DNA of 64,000 nucleotides from Pseudomonas fluorescens (GTDB lineage Bacteria; Pseudomonadota; Gammaproteobacteria; Pseudomonadales; Pseudomonadaceae): NCBI RefSeq assembly GCF_900215245.1, contig NZ_LT907842.1, positions 5,084,001 to 5,148,000 of the forward strand, read 5' to 3'. Shown piece by piece: positions 1 to 9,601 of this stretch (position 1 is its first letter; each line of letters starts with the position of its first letter). The notes under the pieces were generated by a model. It saw only the letters and a program-made list of their open reading frames with translations, ran no database searches and was not told where the DNA came from. The position numbers and the translations under genes were made by a program.

Positions 1-158
1 ATCTTTGATCGTCGGTGTTTGAGCAGACGTGCACGTTTTGAAAACGACCTCGTTTGGTTGCGGAGTTTCCCGCTGTGTGTAATAAAACTCGGCGGTGTCA
101 GCCTCAATAGAGGGGCCGGGCAAACGTCTTCAAAGTCCGCCAAAGGCTTAAAGTGGGC

Positions 159-180
159 GCGTCCCGAGTCACCGGGACGC
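159..180 (-). terminator. Hairpin downstream of the large toxin-like gene
   Basis: A perfect 8-bp stem (GCGTCCCG/CGGGACGC) with a 6-nt loop lies 8 nt beyond the stop codon of the minus-strand gene. The T-rich stretch after it on that strand is short, so it is a plausible but weak intrinsic terminator. The remaining bases from 1 to the hairpin hold no ORF I can support. Confidence 0.45.
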
Positions 181-187
181 TGACTGT

Positions 188-3100
188 TTACGCAGCCGGT
201 GAAGTCGGTGTAAAGGTCTTCCACTCGTGGTCGTGGGGGCGACGTGGGTTGGGGAACTTCTCTAAAATCCAGTACCTGTCTTTCATGACTTCAAACTGTG
301 TGACTGTACCAACGGGCGCCTTCACAGGAACGTTCAAGAGTTTTGATAACGCTTCAGAGAAGCCTGTACTGGCGGACCTACAACTGACCATCCTGATTTG
401 GGTAGCACCGGTATTTTTCAGCGTGGGTGCAATTAATTTGGCGAATGCTTCGGGCGAATAGGATTGTGCGCCTTTTAAGTCACTTCTGAAGGTGGCGCCA
501 CCTTTGTCGCCATGCCCAACAATATTTAATCTGACTGCTTTACTGCCTTCCGGTCGGTCCAGAAAATATTCATACTGGCCGTCATCCGACGTTGTAAAAG
601 CAATGCTGTTTGCCAGTTTTTCAGGCGTGGGCAGTTCCTTGAAATCTTTATATTCACCTATATTGCGCAGCTCTTTAGACGTGCTCTGAACGTCGACAGG
701 GCCAGTCGCTAGCCGCCTCTTCGGGGGGCCGAAACGCTTGGGGCGGTAATCGACTTCCACCTCCTCCCAGATCGGAGCTGCTAGCGTTCCCCAGTTCACT
801 CTGACTTTTTTACCGGTCTTCTTTTCCACGTTAATAAAAAGATCAATGTCTTTTAATTTGTTGTTTAGTTCTATTTCTGCGAGTTCTTTTTTGTCAGCTT
901 CAGAGAACCTGGGGTACTTGGCACGAAATTTATTGAGCGCTGTTTTGTATATGTCTTCCGGATCTATCCCGCCGTCGCGGGTAACGTATCCCAGCTCTAC
1001 CGTACGTTCATAGCCTTTGACGGGAACTCCAGTCAGAGCGTGCAGCTGTGCCGCCAGGGAGTTTTCACCGCCTTTGGATGAGTAACAGACGAGGAGGCGC
1101 ACTTCCGCGTAGTTTCGAATATCAATGCCTCGTGCGATGAGTTCATTATTAATATCTTCCGCCGTGTAAAGGTTATCGCCTTCGCCTACAATCCTCGCGG
1201 CTTGCTCGCCCTCAGGGTCAGCCGCATGGCCAATAATGTTCAGGCGCTTTACTTCTTGGCCTTTACGGTTGTAAGTATCTACGTTGGTTTGGATCTCCCC
1301 GTCCAACGGGGTGATTTGTTCCAGTGGGCCGCCCATTCGAAAGCGCTGTGGAGGTGGGGTGGGTGGCACAGCACCATCGATCAACCGTGTGCCCTCGGTT
1401 ATCGGTATTGCTGAGTGCGTGTTGGAGGGCTCGGACAATGATCGCGCCTTGAAATGGATCAACAACGTCGCCAGGTTGACCAACAGATCGGTCAGCGCCG
1501 CCTGTTTATTCTTCGAGTCGTCATCGCGCAGCGTCTCCAGGTCGTTGATGATGCCCTCAGCCTGCAACGCCAGGCCGAGGATTGCACCCGGGCCGCGTAG
1601 TGCTGGCAACAGCGCATTGAGTAGCAGGAACCCCCCGGTCTTGAGCGACTGCCAGCGGCTTTTTGCGTCGGATGTCGAGTGTTGTCCGGCGAGGGTGATC
1701 AAGTTCTGGGCGTTGGCTTCGTACAGGTATTCCATCAACTTCCCGTCTTGCAGCGTTTGCTGCAGGCGCGTGTCCACGGCCAACGGGATCGTCTCGTTGG
1801 CGGAAACGGAGCCCAGGTTGAACCCGAATATCACCAGGTTGGGGTGTTTAAAACCGTTGCCGCGGTAGAGCTGTCGAGTCGTTTCGTCAGGCAACCACGC
1901 AAGGGTGTCGTTTTGCAATTTGCCCGGCTGCTGCAGGGCTTCCAGCAGTGCCTGGCGAGTAGGAAATTGCAGCAGAGGGGCATCTGCCATCAGCGGGCGG
2001 TACAAAATATGCGGACCGCTCGTGCTGTCTTTGGGTTCGATCAGGTAGGCACCTTCGACCACATCGGTGGTGCCTTGCGCCTTGTTATCAAAGGCCAACG
2101 GTCGAATGACGATCTCCTTGGCGTCGACGATCCTGGGGCCAGGCCCCGGCTTGAGTATTTCCTGGATGTATCGGAACCCTGTGGCGTTGAAACCGGCTTG
2201 CTTTTTGATGCTCAGTTCCAGCGCCTTGAGCTGCAGTTCGATTGGTACTTGCTGGGCAAACAATGATCGACGCGCGGCCATTTCAGTGGGGTTGTCGAGG
2301 AGTTTTTCCTTGAGTAATGCAGGGTAGGTTTTGCCGATATCGAGGTCTGTAATCAGCTGCTTGAGCACACCTTCTTTCTCAAGTGCGGGCACTCTGACTT
2401 TTATTTCATCGCCGTTTTCATCCTTGAGTCCTGTCTTGAAAAACACCTCTATTTGGCCGTTCGGCAGTCCCGACAGGTTGTTGAGCAGCATGTCAGTCAG
2501 GCTCATGGTTTGGCGATCAATAAAACCCGAGCGCTGCGTCCCGTAAGGCACTTTAAAGACCACCTCAAGATCTTCGGCGGCGTGCGGCGTTAGATGCTTG
2601 TTTGGCGGTAACAGGTCAAATCGTTGCTGCGCAAACGTGCGGATGTCCTTGATGTCGCTGTTGTACGCCTGGCCTTTGTGACGCTGCAGGAAGCTCGCCA
2701 GGCCCTGGCTGAGCTCATGCATCACAAATCGCTGCGCTTCGTCGGCGCTATCCAGCCAGTCAGGCAGTGGGTTCGTTGTGTGCGTCGGGTTATTTGTGCC
2801 GGGTGGCGGGGTTAGCAGGCTATCGCCTTGAGCGTGTTTGATAAGGGCGTCAGCCTGGGCATCGAACAGATTGCCATCGAGTGCCTGGCGAACCGCTTGC
2901 GTCTTTTCGATAGCGTCCCAGGTGTTATAAGGCGTGATTTTCCCGCTGGGTTCCACCAATAAGAGAATGGCGCGATTTGAGTCCGCCAAGTAGCGATGAA
3001 TCACCATGTTCGCTGTTGAGCCCGCCAGGGTATAGACGGTGGCTCCGGATGAATTGGGGTCAAGCGGGGCGGGGCGTGTCGAGCCTTCGGGATGCCTGAC

Positions 3101-4894
3101 GACCATGTCGATGGTTTCCCGTTGCGCCTCATCCAGTCCGGGTTGTTTCAGGCTGGCCAGTTGCAGGTTACTGCGCAAAATACGTTTGACCACATCACGG
3201 TGGCTGCCGGTGAAAACGCTGTCGGCATTGGTTGGCGTGCTGAAGGCCTGCTTGTCCCAGTATTCACGCGAATCCGCCTCGAAGGCCTGATTCAGTTGGG
3301 CCGGCAGGCTGCCGATGACGTCGCTCAGGGCGGACGGGTCGAGGGCCAGTGGGACGTCGCCAGCGTTGCCAGTCCTTGCCAGCAAATCCGGGCGAGTATC
3401 AAACGCTCTATGACTGGCGGTGAGACTTGGGGCATCGCCGCCCGCCAGATAGTCCAGGGCAAGTGTCATCAAGGGGATTCGCTTGAGTGCTCCTGGGTTG
3501 TCCACGTCGGGCATTTCGATGGCGATCTGGTTTACGTCGACGTCCAACGCGGGGGCGGCCTGCTTGATCCTCTCACTGAGCAGGCGTGCGACTACCGAGT
3601 ACAGGTTGGGCTCACCCGCAAACTGCCGGCGTGCGATAGCGGCCAGCGGGTTGACGGGTGGGTTGGGTGTGTCAGGCGGTGGCGCAGACTCGGTAGGTGG
3701 AGTGGCGTTGGGGGCTTTGAGCTTCTGGATAGCGGCGCGTTGGCGTTGCTGGACCGCGCGTGAACGCATGTCGGTGGGCGGGGTGGACGCGTTCAGCGCC
3801 TGAAAGCCGTTGCGAGCGAGCGTTGAGGCTTGTGCGAGCACGCCCACCAACGTGTCGTCATTACCTGGCTCGGCGTAAAAGCTGGTGATCCAGGCAAGGC
3901 TGATCTGCGCATCTTTGCCAGGCGGCACGCTGGTGTTGCGCAGGGTTTGCCCCAGGGTGGAGTGTTCAGGTATCTCAGACATTAAAAAGCCGGTGCGTGG
4001 GCCGTTGCCGAAACGCGCCATTTCGGGTCTGAGACTTAACAAGGCGCTGCCGTACATTCTCGCCATTTGCCGATCAGCCTCCGCAACCGACGGCGTGGGC
4101 GCGTGTTGCGACGCGGAAAGAAGCTCGGGTTTCAATGCGATTTCCCCTGCAACCTCTTCTATCGCTTCACGTTGTTGCTGTCGGATGTGCGAATACGCGG
4201 GGCGGTTGAACGCGGGTGCTTTGGCGTCGGGTTCACGCAGTGCATCGAAGGCGTCGTTTTGTTGCAGCAGCGCGATAGAGTGGAGTACGTCCGCTGGGGT
4301 GGCGTCTTGGCGCGCGCCGTAGAAGTTGCCTACTACCTCGGCAGGCGCAAGGTTCGCGCCGGTGTATTTCAGCGTTGTTCTTGGTGGCGAGTGGAACGCC
4401 CGAGCGGCGGCGGTGACCGCTGCGGTGGCCTGCTCATAGCCCGCAGAGTATTTGCTGAAACTGCGAGGTTGACCGTCAGCAATGCAATCAAGCGTCCATC
4501 CTGACTGCGTGTTCAAGATAAGGGTTGATGGATCAATTTTGTGTTGCCTGGCGAAACCTGCAAACGGCTCGCTTTGAATGGCGTGGGCAAGCTGCGCCCA
4601 GGCTCTACCGAATGTTGAGAAGGGCGGAATATCGGAAATGACGCGGGTCTCCCGTGAGCGTTTCTTTCCGGTGGGATCGGCAATGACCTGGTCCATCAAT
4701 GCGGCGCTATACAGGGCGCAGAGGGCGGTATCGCCTGCTCTGATCAATCGGGTTGCGATCTGTTGAGTGGTCAGATCCACCACCAGGCTGTCACGTTTAG
4801 TCCGCGCATGATCAGTAGAGGTAATGTCGGACTGGGGTTGTGTAGGGCTGACGAAAGCGTGAGACAGGCTGGAGCGTAATGGCTCGATTCTCAT
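188..4894 (-). CDS. Large toxin-like protein with two C-terminal CPD-like (C80) His/Cys modules
   Basis: A 1568-residue protein without a signal peptide. Residues 1-400 hold a diverged internal repeat (ISDIPPFSTFG and later MSEIPEHSTLG). A hydrophobic stretch near 1120-1190 (GGFLLLNALLPAL onward) could be a membrane-inserting segment. The C-terminus carries two modules of the same design: NIIGHA with LLVCYSS (His1223, Cys1270) and NIVGHGDKGG with MVSCRSAS (His1461, Cys1505). The His-to-Cys spacing of 44-47 and the GH(A/G) and C-S context resemble the autoprocessing cysteine-protease domain of MARTX and clostridial toxins (family C80). The overall plan recalls the very large dermonecrotic-toxin-type proteins of plant-associated pseudomonads. 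Start ATG at 4894 has AGGA 11 nt upstream. No immunity, secretion or activator gene adjoins. The toxin role is inferred; that the two modules are homologous is fairly clear by eye. Confidence 0.75.
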   Translation of the reverse strand: MRIEPLRSSLSHAFVSPTQPQSDITSTDHARTKRDSLVVDLTTQQIATRLIRAGDTALCALYSAALMDQVIADPTGKKRSRETRVISDIPPFSTFGRAWAQLAHAIQSEPFAGFARQHKIDPSTLILNTQSGWTLDCIADGQPRSFSKYSAGYEQATAAVTAAARAFHSPPRTTLKYTGANLAPAEVVGNFYGARQDATPADVLHSIALLQQNDAFDALREPDAKAPAFNRPAYSHIRQQQREAIEEVAGEIALKPELLSASQHAPTPSVAEADRQMARMYGSALLSLRPEMARFGNGPRTGFLMSEIPEHSTLGQTLRNTSVPPGKDAQISLAWITSFYAEPGNDDTLVGVLAQASTLARNGFQALNASTPPTDMRSRAVQQRQRAAIQKLKAPNATPPTESAPPPDTPNPPVNPLAAIARRQFAGEPNLYSVVARLLSERIKQAAPALDVDVNQIAIEMPDVDNPGALKRIPLMTLALDYLAGGDAPSLTASHRAFDTRPDLLARTGNAGDVPLALDPSALSDVIGSLPAQLNQAFEADSREYWDKQAFSTPTNADSVFTGSHRDVVKRILRSNLQLASLKQPGLDEAQRETIDMVVRHPEGSTRPAPLDPNSSGATVYTLAGSTANMVIHRYLADSNRAILLLVEPSGKITPYNTWDAIEKTQAVRQALDGNLFDAQADALIKHAQGDSLLTPPPGTNNPTHTTNPLPDWLDSADEAQRFVMHELSQGLASFLQRHKGQAYNSDIKDIRTFAQQRFDLLPPNKHLTPHAAEDLEVVFKVPYGTQRSGFIDRQTMSLTDMLLNNLSGLPNGQIEVFFKTGLKDENGDEIKVRVPALEKEGVLKQLITDLDIGKTYPALLKEKLLDNPTEMAARRSLFAQQVPIELQLKALELSIKKQAGFNATGFRYIQEILKPGPGPRIVDAKEIVIRPLAFDNKAQGTTDVVEGAYLIEPKDSTSGPHILYRPLMADAPLLQFPTRQALLEALQQPGKLQNDTLAWLPDETTRQLYRGNGFKHPNLVIFGFNLGSVSANETIPLAVDTRLQQTLQDGKLMEYLYEANAQNLITLAGQHSTSDAKSRWQSLKTGGFLLLNALLPALRGPGAILGLALQAEGIINDLETLRDDDSKNKQAALTDLLVNLATLLIHFKARSLSEPSNTHSAIPITEGTRLIDGAVPPTPPPQRFRMGGPLEQITPLDGEIQTNVDTYNRKGQEVKRLNIIGHAADPEGEQAARIVGEGDNLYTAEDINNELIARGIDIRNYAEVRLLVCYSSKGGENSLAAQLHALTGVPVKGYERTVELGYVTRDGGIDPEDIYKTALNKFRAKYPRFSEADKKELAEIELNNKLKDIDLFINVEKKTGKKVRVNWGTLAAPIWEEVEVDYRPKRFGPPKRRLATGPVDVQSTSKELRNIGEYKDFKELPTPEKLANSIAFTTSDDGQYEYFLDRPEGSKAVRLNIVGHGDKGGATFRSDLKGAQSYSPEAFAKLIAPTLKNTGATQIRMVSCRSASTGFSEALSKLLNVPVKAPVGTVTQFEVMKDRYWILEKFPNPRRPHDHEWKTFTPTSPAA

Positions 4895-5127
4895 AAGAAA
4901 GTTTTCCTAAGCGGTGCGAGATATGACCTGATACGCAGTCGTTATCTAATGCGTACAGGGCGGATAAGTTCGTGGAAACCTATCTCGAACAAACCGTAGG
5001 ATTATTGGTATTGGGCGTGTAGAAGTTCACCGGCCAGTGTTGCCGGATGTAATGCAATGTTTTCCATAGAGCACAGTGAGGGGCAGCACGTGGGTGCATT
5101 GCATGAACGGTAAGACCTGACGTCCAA

Positions 5128-6033
5128 CTATCCCAGGTTCTGCTCGGTCAGGCGCTGCACAGCCAGGCGCCGGTAGTGGGACGGCGTCATACCCTTGAGC
5201 TGCTGAAAGCGCCGGTTAAAGTTGGAGATATTGTTGAAGCCCGACTCGAAGCACACGTCCGTCACCGCTTTATCGCCATCGGCCAGCAGCTCACAGGATT
5301 TGCTGATACGCAGTCGGTTAACAAACTCGATAAACGTGCGCCCCGTCGCTTGTTTGAACACACGCGAGAAATAGGTTGGCTTCATGCCCAGGTGTTCCGC
5401 GACTTCCTCCAGCGACAATTCCCGCGCGTAGTGCGCAAAGATGTAGTCCACCGCGCGGTTAGTGCGGTCGATGCTGTGTTCGTCGGCCCATTGCAGGGTG
5501 GTCGCGCCGGACAGCAATTGGTAGTCCTCACACGCGCTCAGCACTTCCAGCAAAATAAAGAAGTGCCCCAGGCGCGCCATGCCTTGGGCCTCCTCGATGC
5601 GCTGCATCAAGGTCATGGCCTGGGCGATGGTCTTTTTGCAGCGAAACTCGATGCCGTACTGAGCCCGCTCCAATAACGGCGTCAGCGTCTTGAGTTCGGC
5701 GAAAATGTGGCTGCCATGCTCGAACAACTCGTCGGTGAAATTGACCAGCATGTCGCGCTTGGGCACCCGCTCACCGTCCTCCACTTGGCTGATCCAGTTG
5801 TGAGGCAAGTTGGGGCCGGTGAGGAACAGGCTTTCGGGATAGAAGTTGCCGATGTAGTCGCCGATGAACACTTTGCCAGCACTTGCGACGATCAAGTGCA
5901 GTTCGTATTCCTTATGGAAATGCCAGCGCACCAGCGGGCAGGGGAAGCCGTGTTGGCGATAGATGATGGACAGACCGTTGTGATCGTCCATCAGCTCGTA
6001 GGAAGGGTCGGTGATTCGCGTTGCTCGGGTCAT
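5128..6033 (-). CDS. AraC-family transcriptional regulator with N-terminal cupin sensor domain
   Basis: The 301-residue protein has an N-terminal beta-rich effector domain (about 20-150, including WHFHKEYELHLI) and a C-terminal AraC/XylS DNA-binding region (about 195-295). The latter has both helix-turn-helix units: LSLEEVAEHLGMKPTYFSRVFK and then VTDVCFESGFNNISNFNRRF, ending in GMTPSHYRR. It should bind DNA and respond to a small ligand, probably a carbohydrate. The length and sensor region remind me of the mannitol regulator MtlR of P. fluorescens, but no mannitol transport or dehydrogenase gene lies here, so the target is unknown. It is co-oriented with the glycosyltransferase gene upstream, with a 72-bp gap. 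Confidence 0.85.
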   Translation of the reverse strand: MTRATRITDPSYELMDDHNGLSIIYRQHGFPCPLVRWHFHKEYELHLIVASAGKVFIGDYIGNFYPESLFLTGPNLPHNWISQVEDGERVPKRDMLVNFTDELFEHGSHIFAELKTLTPLLERAQYGIEFRCKKTIAQAMTLMQRIEEAQGMARLGHFFILLEVLSACEDYQLLSGATTLQWADEHSIDRTNRAVDYIFAHYARELSLEEVAEHLGMKPTYFSRVFKQATGRTFIEFVNRLRISKSCELLADGDKAVTDVCFESGFNNISNFNRRFQQLKGMTPSHYRRLAVQRLTEQNLG

Positions 6034-6105
6034 GCTGCCGTCGCTTTATTGTGGTTGCTGCGTAGGATAATGCCCCCTTGCGCGCGACCTCGCCAGCGTC
6101 GGTGT

Positions 6106-7401
6106 TTATACCGTGCGGTTTTTTGCCTCGATCCATTGCGACATGTACTGGGTACTTTTATGCGCGTGGTGGCGCAGCATGCTACCGGTGAAGTTGTCCC
6201 GCCGATGGGCCGCCAGATGGCGGCGACAGTGCTCCAGGCATTCCACCAGTGCCGGGCCATGGACCGTTTGATCGTAGCGCCGGGCAAGCAGCTGGCGCCC
6301 TTGTTCCTGGGCCTGGCGCCAGCGCTCACGGTCCTGATACAGAGCGATGGCGGCCGCCGCCAGGGCTGGCGCGCTCGGTTCGATCACGCCCGGCCAGGCG
6401 TGGCCGTCGCCCATCGCTTCGGCACCGATGGGGGTGGTCACACTCGGCGTGCCACACAGCATCGCGTCGGCCAGTTTGCCCTTGATCCCGGCGCCGAAAC
6501 GCAAGGGTGCCAGGCAGATACGTGCAGCCGACATCACTTGCAGGGCATCTTCAGCCCAGTTCATCACATGAAAACCCTGCGCCGGGTTATGCAACGCAGT
6601 CGCCTTTGGCGGTGTGTACGATCCGTAGATATGCAGCTGGGCGCCCGGCAGTTGTTGGCGGATCAAGGGCCAGACGCCGTTCTTCATCCATAGCACCGCA
6701 TCCCAGTTGGGCGCGTGGCGAAAGTTACCGATGCTAAGAAAATGCGCACGGTCTTCAAACGGCGCAAAGGCCTCGGTGGGGGGCTGCAGCATCAATGGGC
6801 ACCAGTGGAGCAGGGCGGCTGGCACATTGAATTGCTCGGTGAGCAGGCGGATTTCCACGTCGGAGATCATCAGGCTGATGTCACAGCGGTAAATGGCGGC
6901 GATCTCGCGCTTGGCCACGTCGGTGTTGGCCATCAGTTGGAATTCCTGCGCCAGCGCCGGCTGGAACAGCGCGGTAAAGTCATCGCTGTCGGGATGGGCT
7001 TTCAGGTGATCCTTGAAACGTTGATGACGGGCGTCGCGCAGGCTTTGCAAGTCAGACGTCTCCAGTACGCGCACAGCATCGGGGCAGCATTTCTCCACGC
7101 GCCAGCCGAACTGTTCTTCCATCATGAAACGGTCGAACAGCACGATATCCGGGGCCAGTTCGCGGATAAAGTCGTCGAAGCTGCTGTTATTGAGTTCAAT
7201 GGCGCATTCGCGTATGCCCAGCGCGGGCAAGTCGGCCTTGTGCTCGCCTACGGTCGCCGGACTGCTGAAGGTAATGTCCCAGCCGTGGTCCAGAAAGCTC
7301 TGCAGAATCTGCATCATGTGCCCGCCGGCCGCCGAGGAACGCGGCTCCGGCCAGACATAACCAATGACCAGGACTTTGGTGGCGGGCTGATTCATCGACA
7401 A
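6106..7401 (-). CDS. GT-B fold glycosyltransferase (group 1/family 4-like)
   Basis: A 431-residue cytosolic protein. The N-terminal Rossmann half starts with [22 protein letters not shown], the GGH loop typical of the acceptor domain. The C-terminal half contains [28 protein letters not shown] and the nucleotide-sugar-binding stretch [19 protein letters not shown] followed by [14 protein letters not shown], a standard glycosyltransferase 1 donor site. It should move a sugar from an NDP-sugar to an unknown acceptor. It stands apart from any polysaccharide cluster, between tpx (divergent) and the AraC regulator, so its product cannot be inferred from context. A second ATG two codons downstream could be the true start. 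Confidence 0.8.
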   Translation of the reverse strand: MSMNQPATKVLVIGYVWPEPRSSAAGGHMMQILQSFLDHGWDITFSSPATVGEHKADLPALGIRECAIELNNSSFDDFIRELAPDIVLFDRFMMEEQFGWRVEKCCPDAVRVLETSDLQSLRDARHQRFKDHLKAHPDSDDFTALFQPALAQEFQLMANTDVAKREIAAIYRCDISLMISDVEIRLLTEQFNVPAALLHWCPLMLQPPTEAFAPFEDRAHFLSIGNFRHAPNWDAVLWMKNGVWPLIRQQLPGAQLHIYGSYTPPKATALHNPAQGFHVMNWAEDALQVMSAARICLAPLRFGAGIKGKLADAMLCGTPSVTTPIGAEAMGDGHAWPGVIEPSAPALAAAAIALYQDRERWRQAQEQGRQLLARRYDQTVHGPALVECLEHCRRHLAAHRRDNFTGSMLRHHAHKSTQYMSQWIEAKNRTV

Positions 7402-7564
7402 CGGATTCCTTGAGGGGCGTGCGAAAAGCGCGCAATTAAACCATAGGCCCGCGTCCTTGGCGCGCTATGAGAATTTATGTCTGGCGGTAGGTAGCCTCCT
7501 CAGTTTGTGGTTAACTTCGGGCTCTCGAATTCGTTCAATCAAACCCAGTATAAGGATTCCGTTC

Positions 7565-8065
7565 ATGGCTCAAGTCACCCTTCGTGGTAACCCTGTCCAG
7601 GTTGAAGGTACATTACCGGAGACCGGTTCCCCTGCTCCAGCGTTCAGCCTGACCGCCGTTGACCTGTCCCAGGCCACCCTGGAAACGTTCGCCGGCAAGC
7701 GCAAAGTGCTGAACATCTTCCCAAGCGTCGACACCCCGACCTGCGCCACCTCGGTGCGCAAGTTCAATGCCGAAGCCAACACCCTGAACAACACCGTTGT
7801 GCTGTGCATCTCCTCCGACCTGCCGTTTGCCCAGAAGCGTTTCTGCGGCACCGAAGGCCTGGACAACGTGCTGAGCCTGTCGGATTTCCGCGACGCCCAC
7901 TTTGCCGTTGACTACGGTGTGTCTCTGACCGACGGCCCGCTGCAAGGCCTGACCGCACGCGCAGTTGTCGTGCTGGATGAAAACAACAACGTGCTGCACA
8001 GCGAGCTGGTCAGCGAAATCGGTGAAGAGCCGAACTACGAAGCCGCCCTGGCTGTTTTGAAGTAA
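7565..8065 (+). CDS. tpx: Thiol peroxidase (2-Cys peroxiredoxin, Tpx type)
   Basis: A 166-residue peroxiredoxin that reduces hydrogen peroxide and organic peroxides using thioredoxin. The peroxidatic cysteine is Cys60 in VDTPTCATS and the resolving cysteine is Cys94 in KRFCGTEGL, the spacing of E. coli Tpx (61/95). Length matches the family. The reading frame stays open upstream to 7457, but the ATG at 7565 with AAGGA 8 nt before it gives the conserved N-terminus [11 protein letters not shown]. It is a single-gene unit: the neighbour on the left is divergent and a strong terminator follows. Confidence 0.96.
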   Translation: MAQVTLRGNPVQVEGTLPETGSPAPAFSLTAVDLSQATLETFAGKRKVLNIFPSVDTPTCATSVRKFNAEANTLNNTVVLCISSDLPFAQKRFCGTEGLDNVLSLSDFRDAHFAVDYGVSLTDGPLQGLTARAVVVLDENNNVLHSELVSEIGEEPNYEAALAVLK

Positions 8066-8117
8066 CTGTTTCAGCGCATTACTGTCGTTTTGCAGTAACA
8101 CGCTTGATACATGATTG

Positions 8118-8148
8118 CGGCCTGGCCTAGTCCAGGCCGTTTTTATTT
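8118..8148 (+). terminator. Rho-independent terminator of tpx
   Basis: An 8-bp GC-rich stem (CGGCCTGG/CCAGGCCG) with a 6-nt loop is followed directly by TTTTTATTT, 52 nt after the tpx stop codon. Confidence 0.9.
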
Positions 8149-8296
8149 ACCCGTCAGCGGTTTAATGAAATAGCGAACGGACTAAGGTCAGAAGTTAAAA
8201 GTTGTAAGCCCAAGGTAAATAGCCGGTAAAGGCGCTTTTCTTAATGCGCTCCAGTGCTTATCTTTCAGCCTCCCAAAGAAGAAGCTCTCGCGCCCA

Positions 8297-9601
8297 ATGG
8301 TTGATCAATCCATGCAATCCTCCCCCCGCAACTCCCGCCGCTGGCTGTTTGGCCTGCTCGTGCTGCTGGTTATCGCCGGCCTGTGCTGGAAATTCTGGCC
8401 CGGCAGCACCAAGGATACTGCCGAGAAAAAGCCGGCCGGGCATGCCGGCAAGTCGGGGATGATGCGCCCGGGCTTCGGCGGTTCCACCGGGCCGATTCCG
8501 GTGCGCGTGGCGCCGGCGGTGCTGGGTGAGTTTCCGGTGTACTACAAGGCTTTGGGCACGGTGACCGCGCTCAACACCATTAATGTACGCAGCCGGGTGG
8601 GCGGTGAGCTGGTGAAGATCGCCTTTGAAGAGGGGCAGATGGTCAAGGCCGGTGACTTGCTGGCGGAAATCGACCCGCGCAGTTACCAGAACGCTTTGCT
8701 GCAGGCCCAAGGCACGCTGTTGCAGAACCAGGCTCAGCTGAAAAATGCACAAGTTGATGTACAGCGCTACCGCGACCTGTATGCCCAGGACAGTATCGCC
8801 AAACAGACCCTGGACACCGCCGAAGCGTTGGTCATGCAGTACCAGGGCACGGTCAAGACCAACCAGGGCGCGGTGGATGACGCCAAGCTCAACCTCGAAT
8901 TCACCAAGATTCGCGCGCCGATCAGCGGCCGCGTCGGCCTGCGTCAGGTCGATGTGGGCAACCTGGTCGCCGCCAACGACACCACGTTCCTCGCGGTGAT
9001 CACCCAGACCCAGCCGATCAGCGTGGCGTTCACCTTGCCGGAAAACACGCTGGACACCGTGCTCAGCCGTTATCACGCCGGCAACAAGCTGCCCGTGGAA
9101 GCCTGGGACCGTGGCGACGTGAAAAAGCAGGCTGTCGGCGTGTTGCAGAGCCTCGACAACCAGATCGACGTCACCACCGGCACCCTGAAATTCAAGGGCC
9201 GTTTCGATAACAAGGACCAGGCACTCTTCCCCAACCAGTTCGTCAACGTGCACCTGCTGGCCGATACCCTGCATAACGTCGTGCTCGCACCTTCCGCGGC
9301 GATTCAGTTCGGCAATAACGGCACCTTCGTCTACAAGCTCGATGGCGACAAGAAGGTCAAGGTTCAGCCCCTCGTGATCGGTGACACCGATGGCGACAAC
9401 ACGGTGATCAAGGAAGGCCTGGTGGCCGGCGACCGTTTGGTGCTGGAAGGCACCGACCGCTTGAAAGACGGCAGTGAAATCGAAGTGGTCAACGACAGCA
9501 GCGACGTACAGACCACGCCGACCGAACACTTGCAAGGCAAACCCGCAGCAAAAGGGGAGACCGGGGCTAACACCGGCAAGGCGCAAAAGGTCGGTTCATG
9601 A
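8297..9601 (+). CDS. muxA: RND efflux periplasmic adaptor subunit MuxA (MdtA-like)
   Basis: A 434-residue membrane-fusion protein of a tripartite RND pump. It has an N-terminal membrane anchor (about 15-35, [18 protein letters not shown]), a lipoyl/barrel-sandwich half ([32 protein letters not shown]), an alpha-hairpin, the second lipoyl half ([19 protein letters not shown]) and a beta-barrel domain ([15 protein letters not shown]). It links the inner-membrane pumps to the outer-membrane channel encoded downstream. An in-frame ATG at 8312 (MQSSPRNS) is an alternative start. Its stop overlaps the muxB start by ATGA. The gene order adaptor-pump-pump-OMF is that of muxABC-opmB in P. aeruginosa and mdtABC in E. 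coli. Confidence 0.92.
   Translation: MVDQSMQSSPRNSRRWLFGLLVLLVIAGLCWKFWPGSTKDTAEKKPAGHAGKSGMMRPGFGGSTGPIPVRVAPAVLGEFPVYYKALGTVTALNTINVRSRVGGELVKIAFEEGQMVKAGDLLAEIDPRSYQNALLQAQGTLLQNQAQLKNAQVDVQRYRDLYAQDSIAKQTLDTAEALVMQYQGTVKTNQGAVDDAKLNLEFTKIRAPISGRVGLRQVDVGNLVAANDTTFLAVITQTQPISVAFTLPENTLDTVLSRYHAGNKLPVEAWDRGDVKKQAVGVLQSLDNQIDVTTGTLKFKGRFDNKDQALFPNQFVNVHLLADTLHNVVLAPSAAIQFGNNGTFVYKLDGDKKVKVQPLVIGDTDGDNTVIKEGLVAGDRLVLEGTDRLKDGSEIEVVNDSSDVQTTPTEHLQGKPAAKGETGANTGKAQKVGS

Noticed and set aside
4960..4990. A second hrp box in front of the large toxin-like gene (CCACGAA at 4966-4972, minus strand)
   Set aside because: The -10-like half is present but no GGAAC half lies 15-16 bases upstream, so it is not a HrpL promoter.
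5128..6033. Calling the AraC regulator mtlR
   Set aside because: The sensor region is reminiscent of MtlR, but no mannitol gene is nearby and I could not align it, so no symbol is given.
8258..9586. 442-codon minus-strand frame opposite muxA
   Set aside because: Antisense shadow; no conserved motif.
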